The translations under genes were made by a program, and so were the position numbers. Shown piece by piece: positions 39,001 to 48,763 of a stretch of DNA of 64,000 nt. Within the stretch, counting starts at the first letter, position 1. Every line of letters starts with the position of its first letter. The stretch lies in NCBI RefSeq assembly GCF_000236905.1, contig NC_016528.1, positions 134,001 through 198,000 on the forward strand, given 5' to 3'. The notes below the pieces were generated by a model. That model saw only the letters and a program-made list of their open reading frames with translations, ran no database searches and was not told where the DNA came from. Source of the stretch: Tetrapisispora phaffii CBS 4417 (Eukaryota; Ascomycota; Saccharomycetes; Saccharomycetales; Saccharomycetaceae).

Positions 39001-41326
39001 GTAATTGAACAGGTGGTTTGAAAGTAGGGAATAGTTTTATCAATCTGTCAGAAGTGATTTCAGCTAGACCCTCGTGACTGCTATTTAATGCTTCAATCAT
39101 AAAATCGATCATGAAATTATTTTTCTCTTTTTCTGATATTAGATTAACGATAACGGTCTCGAAGTCGATGAAATTTGTTTTGTTTAGTTTACATTCTTGT
39201 TCCCATGTACCTCTTGATTCAACGTATGATGAGATGAATGTTTCGAATAGATAGGAGTATGAGGATGTTTTGGAAACATTCATTAAGTTTCTTAATAAAA
39301 CTAATTTTGGATATGGTAATGGTATTAATAATGCTTGATTAGCCCAAAATAGTGATAAAATTTTGTCATTTGCCCTTGGAACTAATAGCTTTGAGAAATC
39401 AAGGTTGTCGACAAAGTAACCATCTAAAAATTTAGATAACCAAGAAGAACAATCTTGAGGATCTAAAAATGGAACTTCTTTATTTTCCCCATAAATTTCT
39501 TTTAGCATGAAGTAATGTTTAGTAGAAGGCCTCTTAGAAATTTGGAACAATAGCTTTCTTACATTTTGTCTAACATTCTTAGAGACATCATTCAAAGCAC
39601 ATACTAAACATGGCACTAGAGTGAATAAATTTGAATCCTTATCAATGTTGCTTAATAACTTAGAAATATTTGAAATAGCAATGATACGAACAGTCGTTAA
39701 AGCTGCTGGTGAGATAACGACTCTTAACAAAAATGTAATTTTAGATTCAATTGTAGATAAGAAACTGGATAAAAACAAACCTGAAGAATAGCCTTTACCG
39801 ATTGATTCTATAAATAAGGACAATAGTTTATTAAAAATCTCTGATTTTTCAGTCAAAAACGATAAACTTTTAGTGTAAATTAAATTTGAATGTTTTTCTA
39901 AAAATTCTTTGAATGGTTCAATTGTAATTTCTTTACCGAGTACCTTTTCCGAATCAATGTTTTTAATATTTAATCCATCTGTATTATCTTGTTCTTTATC
40001 CTTAACGGTGAATAAAGAAGTAGTTAATCTGATTTCAAATAATTCAGTAGCAATATTTAGTGAGTTCAAACACTTAATAACTAGAGTTTCATTTTTTGAT
40101 ACAAAATATGAGAACAATTCAATTAATTTTGTTTTATCATCAATAATTTCAGATAAATGAATTAAATCAGTAATGATATGTCTCATTTCAAAATTTTCCA
40201 ACTCAACTTTTTCTAATAATTTAACGATATCATCTAATTTTGAATGATCGTATCTTATAACAGATCTGATGTACTTTGTGATAAATTTGTCGGCATTAGT
40301 TGGTATGTCAGAGGTTGAAATAAATTCAGTTAATTCAACTAACGAAATTTTATTATTAAGCAAAGTATAAATATTCGATGGTAATTGAGAAACATTGTCA
40401 TTACCTCTTAAAGTTTGGAACAATTTGAAAATGGAAATTAGAACTGATTTTTTAATTAATTTATCATTATAACCAGCCAAGATTGTTTCAACTGCTGCGA
40501 TGATAATATTCTTATTTAATGGCAACGCAGTAGCAAAGATTACCATTATTGTGTGCGCAGCTATTTGACAATCATTTGAAGTTGATCCTAATAATTTTGC
40601 AGATGCTTCTAAAAGGATTGGAATTAACTCAGTTAACTTTTCTTCATTATTGGAATTGAATGCAATAACGTTAATAAACCAACATGTTGTAAATAGCAAT
40701 TGGTTTGTGTATGTGAATTTATGTTTAATGCATTTATTCAAATAGTTGGTGTATAATTTAATAAAATCATTATCATTAAATAATTTTATCATTGTTATAT
40801 TTGTCGGATTTTTTTCTGATCTAACAAATGCTGACAATGGTTGAAATAATGGTGGCAATTTAACGATATCTAAAATTCTCTTAAATGATGGTGTTTGGTA
40901 ATAATTTAAAGTTGATAATAAAAACATTTCCGCATTTAAAATATGAATTTGAAAACGACGAACTAACCATTCGGTAGCATATAAAGTAGGAGTTAAATGC
41001 CATTTTGAAGAAGCTAACATTAAGAAACCATTGATTGATTGCTCTAAGTCTTTAATTTCTTCTTTAGTTTGAACGTTTCGATCGATTGAAATAGAAGATT
41101 CTGAAAACAATGTTTTTTCAAAAATTTCAAAATTTGGATCAATTTCTATTAATTCCTGTAGAGCATTAGTAGCCAATTCGAAAATTGTATCATAATCTTG
41201 AGTTGCTGCAGTCTTTGGATTATAGATCAACGAAGTTGAATGTAATTTTTGCCTTCTTTTCCTATCGAATGCGACAGTAGCATTGGAGGATGCAACTTGA
41301 GTTAATTGGTCTCTTAATGAAGACAT
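36005..41326 (-). CDS. UTP10: U3 snoRNP/t-UTP protein Utp10 (HEATR1)
   Basis: Utp10 is the largest subunit of the t-UTP (UTP-A) complex of the small-subunit processome. It is needed for early pre-18S rRNA assembly and for optimal rDNA transcription in the nucleolus. The 1773 residues, against 1769 in S. cerevisiae, form an alpha-helical HEAT-repeat solenoid from end to end. The N-terminus MSSLRDQLTQVASSNATVAF with FDRKRRQKLHSTSLIY is diagnostic. So is the C-terminal BP28CT-type region ending near WLILLPQLVPTIAELLEDENEEVE. A short basic KRRRRRSS stretch around residue 830 could be a localisation signal. There is no intron or frameshift. The promoter has paired PAC and RRPE elements. In S. cerevisiae UTP10 is YJL109C, close to IME2 as here. 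Confidence 0.97.
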   Translation of the reverse strand: MSSLRDQLTQVASSNATVAFDRKRRQKLHSTSLIYNPKTAATQDYDTIFELATNALQELIEIDPNFEIFEKTLFSESSISIDRNVQTKEEIKDLEQSINGFLMLASSKWHLTPTLYATEWLVRRFQIHILNAEMFLLSTLNYYQTPSFKRILDIVKLPPLFQPLSAFVRSEKNPTNITMIKLFNDNDFIKLYTNYLNKCIKHKFTYTNQLLFTTCWFINVIAFNSNNEEKLTELIPILLEASAKLLGSTSNDCQIAAHTIMVIFATALPLNKNIIIAAVETILAGYNDKLIKKSVLISIFKLFQTLRGNDNVSQLPSNIYTLLNNKISLVELTEFISTSDIPTNADKFITKYIRSVIRYDHSKLDDIVKLLEKVELENFEMRHIITDLIHLSEIIDDKTKLIELFSYFVSKNETLVIKCLNSLNIATELFEIRLTTSLFTVKDKEQDNTDGLNIKNIDSEKVLGKEITIEPFKEFLEKHSNLIYTKSLSFLTEKSEIFNKLLSLFIESIGKGYSSGLFLSSFLSTIESKITFLLRVVISPAALTTVRIIAISNISKLLSNIDKDSNLFTLVPCLVCALNDVSKNVRQNVRKLLFQISKRPSTKHYFMLKEIYGENKEVPFLDPQDCSSWLSKFLDGYFVDNLDFSKLLVPRANDKILSLFWANQALLIPLPYPKLVLLRNLMNVSKTSSYSYLFETFISSYVESRGTWEQECKLNKTNFIDFETVIVNLISEKEKNNFMIDFMIEALNSSHEGLAEITSDRLIKLFPTFKPPVQLHIVQSIVDSINSDDVSYDTAATLQALPMNADIFVSLLGNVRITSDDGVSDIAKRRRRRSSTNKPVFQRDDVSLMAELHLRKLTILLETLDKSKPVGTAQLLSTLFTVLSDLETLGEDGALPVLYAQETLASCMTNTIDSLKSQNFTQLPNTRADSIISAIRNSQSPQVQNKLLLVIGSLATLAPETVLHSVMPIFTFMGVHAIRQDNEFTAQVVEKTILTVIPALLESSQSNINEEIEFLLMTFATALNHVPKHRRVKLYFTLVKTLGASNAIAPFIFLISQQYSNCINTFKLGDAKGFVEFTKSFLSSFDVADQLKGVCQFFDIVKLLISANSNEKTENSISSRTLFSNGICNYSDLELLSFYKNAFTFVNKIVEDSDSDYYDFQSSLKLKLYSVLLDVTSDSTILESIQENFGSLLQTVVSFINGSKLLVNKTIKEFEDSSSENEVADYQTDIKNTLFSVMSNVLTLLPINYFVNSTLPLLNSSTSAEIRYNLTSVIGKKFESESSKAVDSVKIVIEMLVNRVETDKSDAMMLQVDLKVLSSLAAKFGEKLEGSTITNLLSLGTNLLQSDKFEVKIPSLNLITNCIQILGIKSLSFYPKVVPQSLVLFKELQEGTNTYLRPQLQLSILLLFTAMVKRIPSFITSNLYDLIDIILFSNDVEVSSRLSVVTLMIENIDQKEILKTLHKIWIKKLSKSSSSISISLFLSALESTVESISKKSATSQSPTFFKLMLALFEFRSISEFDNNTISRIEASVHQIANSYVLKLNDKVFRPLFVIVVKWAFDGEGVTNKEIKEVERLIAFYKFFGKLQENLKTIITSYFTYLLEPTNELLKRFISRDLTDVNLRRLILISLTSSFKYDKEDYWNSTSRFELISTSLVSQLSNIDNVIGNYLVKAIASLTTNNGRIDEHNKIMHNLLVEHVKSSTRSSEKLWTIRTMKLIYSKVGEQWLILLPQLVPTIAELLEDENEEVENEVRTGLVKVVENVLGEPFDRYLS

Positions 41327-41504
41327 TTGCGCCTACGTGAATATTTTCAACTGAATACTCTCCAGTGCTTTGTGAATCCTAGGATACTTCAAGAATGACC
41401 CAAAGTGTACCCAGCTTCTAATATATGAATACGTATATATGCATATATATATAATGTAATTCTACAATTTAATATAATGGTATGATATTGTATCTTTACA
41501 CTAC

Positions 41505-41557
41505 AAAAATTTTTATGAATTTATTTTTTAGCTCATCTCAAAACTAAGAAAATTTTT
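41505..41557. promoter_or_regulatory. RRPE-PAC-RRPE cluster upstream of UTP10
   Basis: Within 53 bp there are AAAAATTTTT at 41505-41514, the PAC-type GCTCATCTC at 41531-41539, and GAAAATTTTT at 41548-41557. They lie 180-230 bp upstream of the UTP10 start codon. PAC and RRPE together mark ribosome-biogenesis promoters bound by Dot6/Tod6 and Stb3 in S. cerevisiae. Confidence 0.65.
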
Positions 41558-41616
41558 ACTTCCAACTTTTCTTAGTAACCATTTTTACACTATGCAAATA
41601 GATTTTTTTTTTTCTA

Positions 41617-41627
41617 GATGAGATGAT
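41617..41627. promoter_or_regulatory. Second PAC element upstream of UTP10
   Basis: GATGAGATGAT matches the PAC consensus core GATGAG. It is about 290 bp upstream of UTP10 and follows a poly-T tract likely to keep the promoter nucleosome-free. Confidence 0.6.
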
Positions 41628-41849
41628 ACGCACTGGTAGCGAAGCGTCAAAATTAAATTTTGCTCACATGCACGCACAATAAAAAAGAAAAAAAAAGAAA
41701 AAGCTATAAGTAATGTGAACCTTACCCCGCCTTGATTCAATGTTTTTCTGTTCATATGTATGTGACATTGCCGAACTGTTTAAAAAAGACGACTAATTGG
41801 GAAAATATCCATTCAATGCGTGGTGCTTAGACAAAAAGCATACAAAAAT

Positions 41850-41859
41850 TAGCCGCCGA
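41850..41859 (+). promoter_or_regulatory. URS1 (Ume6) site in the UTP10/IME2 region
   Basis: TAGCCGCCGA is an exact URS1 core, the Ume6 site that represses meiotic genes in mitosis and activates them with Ime1. S. cerevisiae IME2 depends on URS1 sites. Here the site is about 1.36 kb upstream of the IME2 start codon and 0.52 kb upstream of UTP10. IME2 is the likely target, though the distance is unusually long. Confidence 0.6.
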
Positions 41860-42171
41860 GATCCAGCAGAAAGATAGAAGCGAACAAAATGTAGTTAGTA
41901 AGTAAATTGGCTCAAAGAAGGTGGATGATAAAGATATTGTGACACATACTATGACGGAAGATGTTATAACTATGCCTTCCTCTGTTAACGTTTAGTTCAG
42001 TGGGAACCTACTGTTATTAGATTACTGTTTTTTTACGATCTAAACCACTTTCACTCTATTAAATGTTAATTATTTTTTCTGTAAATATAAATTTATTAGT
42101 CTTTCCCCAAGAGTAAAGATAAAATGGTATTCTATTTTTTGAGCTCATTGCATGCAAGTTCCCCACCATTA

Positions 42172-42205
42172 TATGTACTTATATATATATAGCTATAAGT
42201 ACATA
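42172..42205. repeat. Inverted repeat in the IME2 upstream region
   Basis: Twelve-bp perfect arms (TATGTACTTATA at 42172-42183, TATAAGTACATA at 42194-42205) enclose a 10-nt spacer. It lies between the URS1 site and the two MSE-like sites. Confidence 0.6.
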
Positions 42206-42492
42206 ATTGTTGATATATAGAGATATAATATTGGGAAAAGTTAAAATTAATAATTCTAAGGAGTGGCAATATTAAGCATTCAGATAATTGACCACAGACA
42301 CTGAACATCATACTGTTTTTGTTTACATCAGACTAACCATCCACCTCTTTTCTTTTTGATTCTCAACAATTTGTGTAATAGATCAGTACGGATCGGTGTT
42401 TTTCGTATTTCTTTTTATTTCCAATTTTATTTTTTAAGAAGATCACACTGTCTTAAAGGGAAAATCCTTTCGTAATATCACTTTTTTGTAAT

Positions 42493-42501
42493 GACACAAA
42501 A
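42493..42501 (+). promoter_or_regulatory. MSE-like site 1 upstream of IME2
   Basis: GACACAAAA is a full match to the Ndt80 middle sporulation element gNCRCAAAW, about 720 bp before the IME2 ATG. Confidence 0.5.
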
Positions 42502-42561
42502 ATAATAATGAAATACTAGTAATAATTACTGTTATTAGTATGCGTTGTTATCTTTTTATTT

Positions 42562-42570
42562 GACACAAAA
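42562..42570 (+). promoter_or_regulatory. MSE-like site 2 upstream of IME2
   Basis: An identical GACACAAAA lies 69 bp after the first, in the same orientation, about 650 bp before the IME2 ATG. Two identical full matches so close together are less likely by chance than one. Confidence 0.5.
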
Positions 42571-42833
42571 GTTACAAGTTCTATTTATTGATATAACTTG
42601 TAAATTGATTGACCAAATTTATCAATACACAAAATGGATTTCCAACAATTATTTAAATTAATTAATATCGAATATTGGTAATATAATGAACATTCAATAT
42701 TATTTATGGATGTTTGTATGTATGTATACATGTGTGGTTTTGATTTAGAACCCCTTAAATTAAATAAGTAATACCATTCTACAGTTACCTGATTTCCTTC
42801 TTTCTAGCTAGTCTCTCTCTCTCTCTATATATA

Positions 42834-42869
42834 TACCAATATGAATATATTAATATATTCATATTGGTA
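42834..42869. repeat. 36-bp perfect palindrome upstream of IME2
   Basis: Positions 42834-42851 and 42852-42869 are exact reverse complements with no spacer. The outer ends are TACCAAT and ATTGGTA; the inside is AT-only. A CT-repeat (about 42811-42826) precedes it. It could extrude as a cruciform in DNA or fold as a long hairpin in a leader transcript. Confidence 0.85.
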
Positions 42870-43107
42870 ATTAAAGCATCATCATTTGGATCATTCTTAT
42901 ATTCTATTACTTTATCTTTTCTTATTTATATTTTTGTAATTTGAGGAGTTCAAGAAACACAAAATTTAATTATTTAAGGTAAGGAGGTTTGACTAATCTT
43001 TTTTTCTTGACTATAATCTCTTTTTACATTCATATATATATATACAGCAAGCATTAATTATATATATTATTTTTTGATTTATCTCATTGTTATCCGGAAG
43101 AAATTTA

Positions 43108-43139
43108 TATATATATTTATATATATATAAATATATATA
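43108..43139. repeat. 32-bp perfect AT palindrome just upstream of IME2
   Basis: This is an AT-only perfect palindrome centred between 43123 and 43124. It ends 82 bp before the IME2 start codon, so it is probably in the 5' leader or core promoter. Simple TA-rich composition raises the chance of such palindromes. Confidence 0.75.
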
Positions 43140-43221
43140 AATATTAAAACACAACGACGCAATCAGGGAACATTTTTAATTTTTTAGTTTTTAATTGGAT
43201 TGATCGGAAAATAATCATACA

Positions 43222-45651
43222 ATGGGCATTGACTCTTCAACAAGTACTGCTAATTCATATAGTCATGATTTTTTACCTCCAGATATCGATGATCCACCGG
43301 AGGATATACCGTTAGTTTCCATTGAAGATAAGTATCAATTGATTGAAGAAATTGGTAGTGGCTCATTTGGTACTGTTTCATTTGCAAAGGCAAAATATAA
43401 TCTTTTAGAGGTACAAAGTGTGAATTGCAAAAAAAATACTTTATTAAATCCAATTGGCTTAGAATATGATAATTTTAATAATAAATTAAAAGGCTATGTT
43501 GCAATTAAAACAATGATAAATAAATTATCAACATTAAATGAATATTCAAAGATAAGAGAAATTAAATTCATCTTAGCAATTCCATCAAGTAAATATTTAT
43601 TACAAATATTTGAAATTTTCATTGATAATAAAAACTTCAATTTACATATCGTAATGGAAATAATGGAACAGAATTTATATCAAATGATGAAAAATAGAAA
43701 GAAAAGAATTTTTTCAATACCATCATTAAAATCAATTTTATCTCAAATTTTAGCTGGAATTAAATTTATTCATGAAAATAATTTTTTCCATAGAGATTTA
43801 AAACCAGAAAATATTTTAATTTCACAGACAAATAAATTTTACAATAAATTTTATATTCAAAATGAGAATATTAAAGATAATTATGTCGTTAAATTAGCTG
43901 ATTTCGGTCTTTCCCGTCATATTAATAATCGTTCTCCATATACTGCATATGTTTCAACTCGTTGGTATAGATCTCCAGAGATTTTGCTACGTAGTGGATT
44001 TTATTCGAAACCATTAGATATTTGGGCATTTGGTTGCGTCGCAATTGAAGTGACACTGTTTAAACCGATTTTTCCCGGCGCAAATGAAATGGATCAAATT
44101 TGGAAAATCCTAAAACTATTAGGCACGCCTCATAAGACAAAAGAAAGTTTTAGAACTGGTTACCAACCACATGGAGGTTTCTGGGAAGTTTCGAAAGATT
44201 TAGCTAATAATTTAAACTTACAATTTCCTTATGTCGAAGGTTATTCAATTGCATCAATTATCGGGAGTTCACAATTAAATGATTTAACACAAGTTATTGA
44301 AAAATGTCTAAGATGGAACCCGAATTTGAGACCCACTGCTGACGAATTATGTAAATTAGATTTCTTTAGAAATACAGTGGTAAATGAAGAATATATTAAA
44401 AACAAGAATTTGAAGAAACAAATGTTTGGAAATAAATTACCCCATGATAATTCTGGTGATGTTGATCAACATATTCAAAATGATTCAAAGATAAAAAAAT
44501 TGAAGACAAACTTAGAACAAGCCATGATATTTGCTGGAATGAAGGTAAATGATAGTCCCTTAAAACCCTTAGTTTTTAATGAAGAAGAAAATAATAACCA
44601 TATGGATATACCCAAAAGGAACCAAAAATTATCAAAAGCTTTTTCACAGAAAGAATTATTTTCCAATTCAAATCATAATAAAATCAAGGCCTTTAATAGT
44701 AAGGCCTTTAAAAATGAAATCAAACCACTGCATAGCTTATTAGAAGATTTGGTCATGTCTAATCGTGATACTGAGAATACTGGCACAAGTAACAAGTTAA
44801 AGAGATTCCCATCTAAATCTAAATCACAAATCAACTCATTAAAGAATAGTAATTATGATGTCGATATCTCGAATCTCTTAAATGAATACATTGATAATAA
44901 TGATGAAGATATCATCGACAATGTCAATAAAGTATTAGCATTACATCAATTTCCAGATCATTTTAACTTTAATGACAATGATATTGATTTTCAAAATAAC
45001 CTTGATCTTTACAATGGAAGTAACGAAAAAGATTCAAATTATCTTTCAAATAAGATAGAATATTTAAGTGAAATCAATAAAGATGATAATATTGATGAAT
45101 TTTACGATTGTTGTAATGACAATTTTTTACAAGGTAGATTAGAAAAATCTAACACTTGTGCTACTATCGATGCTAATGAATTAGATGACGATGATGAAAT
45201 TTTTATTGAAGAAAGTTTTTTCAATGATGGTAAATATAAAACTAATCATAATGAAGTTGATGATGTGTATTTGTTATCACAAACACACCCGAATATAGCA
45301 GAGCATAATAATCTCAACAATTTTGACACTGATATGAATAATTACAGTCATTTTAAATATAACTCAATTGACGACATAAATAAAAACTCTACACCTGTCG
45401 TCATTCCGGTCAACTGTTTAATAAATAATATGTCTATCGACGATGATAGATCTAAAACTGACTACGACAACTCATTCAACAATAACATACCTAGAAGCTT
45501 TACATTCACAAACTTAACCCGCGAAACAAAGCAAGATAGGCAGTCTCATGACAATAACCATTTTGCATACAATGAGTTTTTTCAAAATACAGATCCGAAT
45601 ACTACTACATGTGGATTTCAACATCATAATAACATCAATTTAAGTTTTTAG
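43222..45651 (+). CDS. IME2: Meiosis-inducing protein kinase Ime2
   Basis: Ime2 is a CDK-related Ser/Thr kinase (RCK/MAK family) that drives meiotic S phase and Ndt80-dependent transcription and helps degrade Sic1. The kinase domain spans about 38-390. It has a glycine-rich loop GSGSFGTVSFAK (45-56), catalytic lysine in VAIKT (Lys96), HRDLKPEN (190-197) and DFG (227-229). The activation-loop TAY motif (241-243, in SPYTAYVSTRWYRSPE) is phosphorylated in this family. An insert between the loop and VAIK is longer than in typical kinases, as in S. cerevisiae Ime2. The C-terminal half (about 400-809) is Asn/Asp-rich and disordered, which makes the protein longer than the 645 residues of S. cerevisiae. 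The upstream region carries URS1, two MSE-like sites and palindromes. YJL106W synteny fits. Confidence 0.95.
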   Translation: MGIDSSTSTANSYSHDFLPPDIDDPPEDIPLVSIEDKYQLIEEIGSGSFGTVSFAKAKYNLLEVQSVNCKKNTLLNPIGLEYDNFNNKLKGYVAIKTMINKLSTLNEYSKIREIKFILAIPSSKYLLQIFEIFIDNKNFNLHIVMEIMEQNLYQMMKNRKKRIFSIPSLKSILSQILAGIKFIHENNFFHRDLKPENILISQTNKFYNKFYIQNENIKDNYVVKLADFGLSRHINNRSPYTAYVSTRWYRSPEILLRSGFYSKPLDIWAFGCVAIEVTLFKPIFPGANEMDQIWKILKLLGTPHKTKESFRTGYQPHGGFWEVSKDLANNLNLQFPYVEGYSIASIIGSSQLNDLTQVIEKCLRWNPNLRPTADELCKLDFFRNTVVNEEYIKNKNLKKQMFGNKLPHDNSGDVDQHIQNDSKIKKLKTNLEQAMIFAGMKVNDSPLKPLVFNEEENNNHMDIPKRNQKLSKAFSQKELFSNSNHNKIKAFNSKAFKNEIKPLHSLLEDLVMSNRDTENTGTSNKLKRFPSKSKSQINSLKNSNYDVDISNLLNEYIDNNDEDIIDNVNKVLALHQFPDHFNFNDNDIDFQNNLDLYNGSNEKDSNYLSNKIEYLSEINKDDNIDEFYDCCNDNFLQGRLEKSNTCATIDANELDDDDEIFIEESFFNDGKYKTNHNEVDDVYLLSQTHPNIAEHNNLNNFDTDMNNYSHFKYNSIDDINKNSTPVVIPVNCLINNMSIDDDRSKTDYDNSFNNNIPRSFTFTNLTRETKQDRQSHDNNHFAYNEFFQNTDPNTTTCGFQHHNNINLSF

Positions 45652-48600
45652 AGAAAGAGAGAAAAACAAGACAAGACAAGACGGAGATTTTTAATTTTAA
45701 TTATCTGCCCCTTGATATTCATATTAATATCATATTGAATCCAAATTTTGACGATTCGCATAGTGTATTTTATGGTGTTGGTTTCACTAGTTGCTTTCTT
45801 ATTAAATAATATATTAATTAACACAATCTATATTTAATCCAGATGATTAATACATCCCAATGCATCATCATACTCTTATATTCCAACAAGACCGACCACC
45901 TGCTTATAAATGTATACATATTTTATAAATAATTGCTGAAATAAGACCTCACATCATACATATGCAATAACTTTTATACCTGTACAAGGAGTTATGCCAA
46001 CACGACATCATTTTGGAAATCAATCAAAAGAGATTAACTAAAACTAAAATGAAAGTAGAAGGTAGATAAGAGTACTACCAATTAAGACATTTTCAGATTC
46101 AACACGTCTTAATAACCTTCTGATCTTGACTGGAGAACATTATTAAATTTTTATGTTCATTGTTGTAAACCGATATAATGTTACTGTAGTCTTCAAAAAC
46201 AATGAAACATTTTTATCGGGTTAAGATTTTACACCGTACTCTCGTGAATGAAATTTCATGGTGCGATGAAGAAGAAAGTCGAAGACAGAATTATAATTTT
46301 TCCTTTTTATCCAAAATACGGAAACAGAAAATGAGACATTCTACTTTGGTTCCGAATCTTTTTCTTTTTCTTTAATTTCTTTCTGTTTTTGGGTTCCAAC
46401 AAAGATCTGTCTTAGGGGCACCGTGTGCGGGTAATACAATTGTCCAATAAAATAACCGCCGATTTCCATGATGAATAGTTACTGACGAACTATTGTTTGT
46501 GTAGAGGCTGGTTGTAATTACATCCTGTTTTTTAGATGTTATCGCCAACACCAACTTATTAGTAGATCTGGAAGTTTTATGTGTATATTTACTGTCCTTA
46601 AACCCATTAGTGTCGTTTACGGTGTACGCTTCAAAATGAATGTCGAAAAATATAGATGCAGACAGAAGAATGTAAAAAGCGTAAAGAGATATCTCATCTT
46701 GTACAGTCAATTGCCCATCGAATTATAAAACGTCTTTTCAGCCATCAAGTTACTACTCCAAAATGTTAGCTCGATGGAATAAATGGGTTCAATTGATTAC
46801 TTTTTTAATTGTTTTGGGCATCGAGGAAGAAAGTTTAGGAGGTCTTTACCGTATAGGGCGCAAACCAAAAAATTATGCAGGGCGGTGTGCAAACAGACCC
46901 AAAAAAGATAAGAATGGGTAGTAACGCAGAGAAACAAATCAAATATAAACTTCTTCGAGAGTCACAAAGCTCATCGGAACCCAAACGCTGTATTATTCGT
47001 AACAGAGATTACGATCGTCAAACATAATTATCATTTGGTAGTTGCTATTAAAACACAAGCTCACTTTACTGTAAAATCAGTTACGCTTTTTTATTATTAT
47101 TGTGCATAAACATGGTTCCTTGTATACGACCCTAACAGCTCTGATAAGGCAAACATGCACTCCAACCTTGTTCAAATCCAGAAAATAAGTTAAACGTTCA
47201 TTCTGAATCCCTTCCGAGTAGTTCGTTCAAGTGTCTTCCAATCCGTTTTGTTTGGCTTTTTAGTTTGCCTTTCCGAGAAAATAACGTAGAACATGCAAAG
47301 CACCAATACGAACAATCACCATACCGTCTTCTTTTTCTTTCCTAGCTCTCTATTCGTTAAGATGAGTGCTCGAGCCGCTTCGTTGCTCTTTGTTTTTCGT
47401 TTTTCCCGTCTATTTCACAGACAAACAGCTGTAGCAACCTATCTCGTACCCAATAAACATGATGGGGGTCTTTTTATGTATTTTTTATTTTTATTGATTT
47501 TTCTCTGTCCTCTGATTCCACTGCTACAATTTCAAGGCTGAGGGTTGACCAGTGGGAAAATTACTGTTCAAACTTGTCTCGTTTCTCACATCTCGTACCG
47601 CAATCACACCGCTCCTCACTAGCAGTCCGACCTGACTGTACTTTTTTACATTACTTGTTTCTCAATTCTTGATATTTTGCCGTCTGCCCACGCAGTTCTC
47701 TAACTGCATTTCCATAATTATATAATATTACTACATACAAGCTCGCCCCATTCGGAAATTTGTCCATTCGAAATACGGCCAGTTGTATATAATTTGTGAA
47801 TATTAAATGTATTTTTTGTGTGTTTCCTCTTACTATCGCGCAGTACTTTCGAAAGTCGTAGGTTTTCAGAAAAGTAAACTGGACCCCCACGCACAAAATA
47901 CCGCACAAAAGTAGTAAAAGAAACTAAACCAGTACGACGACCGTTTTTGCTTCGTAGATCATTCTAAGCACTCACTGATTTATTATATCCGTTATATTCA
48001 GATACATCTGTTTAAGTCGTTTTCACTATATTATATAATTCTGCATACTGTGGACAATAATGAACGTCAGGTTATCAGTTTACATTTGGCCAAGATGTGC
48101 GCATCTCTCTCTGTTTTCGTACGTTTTATGAATTCTGTAGATTAGATATAATGTTCAAAGGTTTTGAATGGAACAGTTTTCGATCCCATACTAATTGGAT
48201 ACACTATCCATATGTTGTAACCGAACCTCATAGTGTTAGACTTTTGGATTTTACATAGACAGATAGAGAAGGGAAAAGAGAGAGCAAGAGACTACATATC
48301 TAATGTCATTGTCTTGTCTTGTCTTGCTATTCTAAAATTACCTTACCAGATCGATACTGTTACGAAGCCAGCTCAAGTTCGTTTGTAGTCATTTTTTGAT
48401 TCATATACGGTCTTAAGCTTATAACTTCTCAACTTCCTATACACTTGTTATATTATTATCGCTCTGAGTAAAACTCATCCTCCCCAACAATTGATTTCAA
48501 TACTCTATAATCATCTTCTTTATTTCTTAACTTTCATTTTTCCCTACAACTCACAATATATCTTCGTAAAGTTTCTTTTTCGTTTTCTTTCACATTCATA

Positions 48601-48763
48601 TAAATATTTGCATATATATATATATATATATATACATATATACAAATACTTATTTATCTGATATATGTTAATGTTTCATATTATCATAAGCCTTGCTAAC
48701 TATTTTTAATCTGCGTTTTCAAGTAGCTTTAAAAAGCAATCAAGAATACAGTAACTATCCACT
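45652..48763. other. Gene-free 3.1 kb between IME2 and the SET3/SET4 gene
   Basis: No protein or RNA gene was recognised in 3112 bp, the longest such gap here. It contains a Reb1-type CGGGTAA (46428-46434), a near-URS1 TAACCGCCGA (46453-46462), and pyrimidine-rich tracts at 48480-48600. A long TA repeat lies at about 48611-48641. An ACAAGACAAGACAAGAC repeat at 45666-45682 has a nearly exact inverse at 48311-48327. The only frame above 100 codons (minus strand 46372-46710, 112 codons) has no known relative and overlaps the two motif matches. Confidence 0.45.
48611..48641. repeat. TA dinucleotide microsatellite
   Basis: About 30 bp of alternating A and T lie some 125 bp upstream of the SET3/SET4-type start codon, within its promoter or leader. 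Confidence 0.8.

Noticed and set aside
42924..42934. Replication origin (ATTTATATTTT matches the 11-bp ACS)
   Set aside because: Such matches are frequent by chance in AT-rich DNA, and the extended consensus is not met.
47255..47285. CDEIII-like CTTTCCGAGAAAA
   Set aside because: No AT-rich CDEII and no CDEI at the expected distance upstream.
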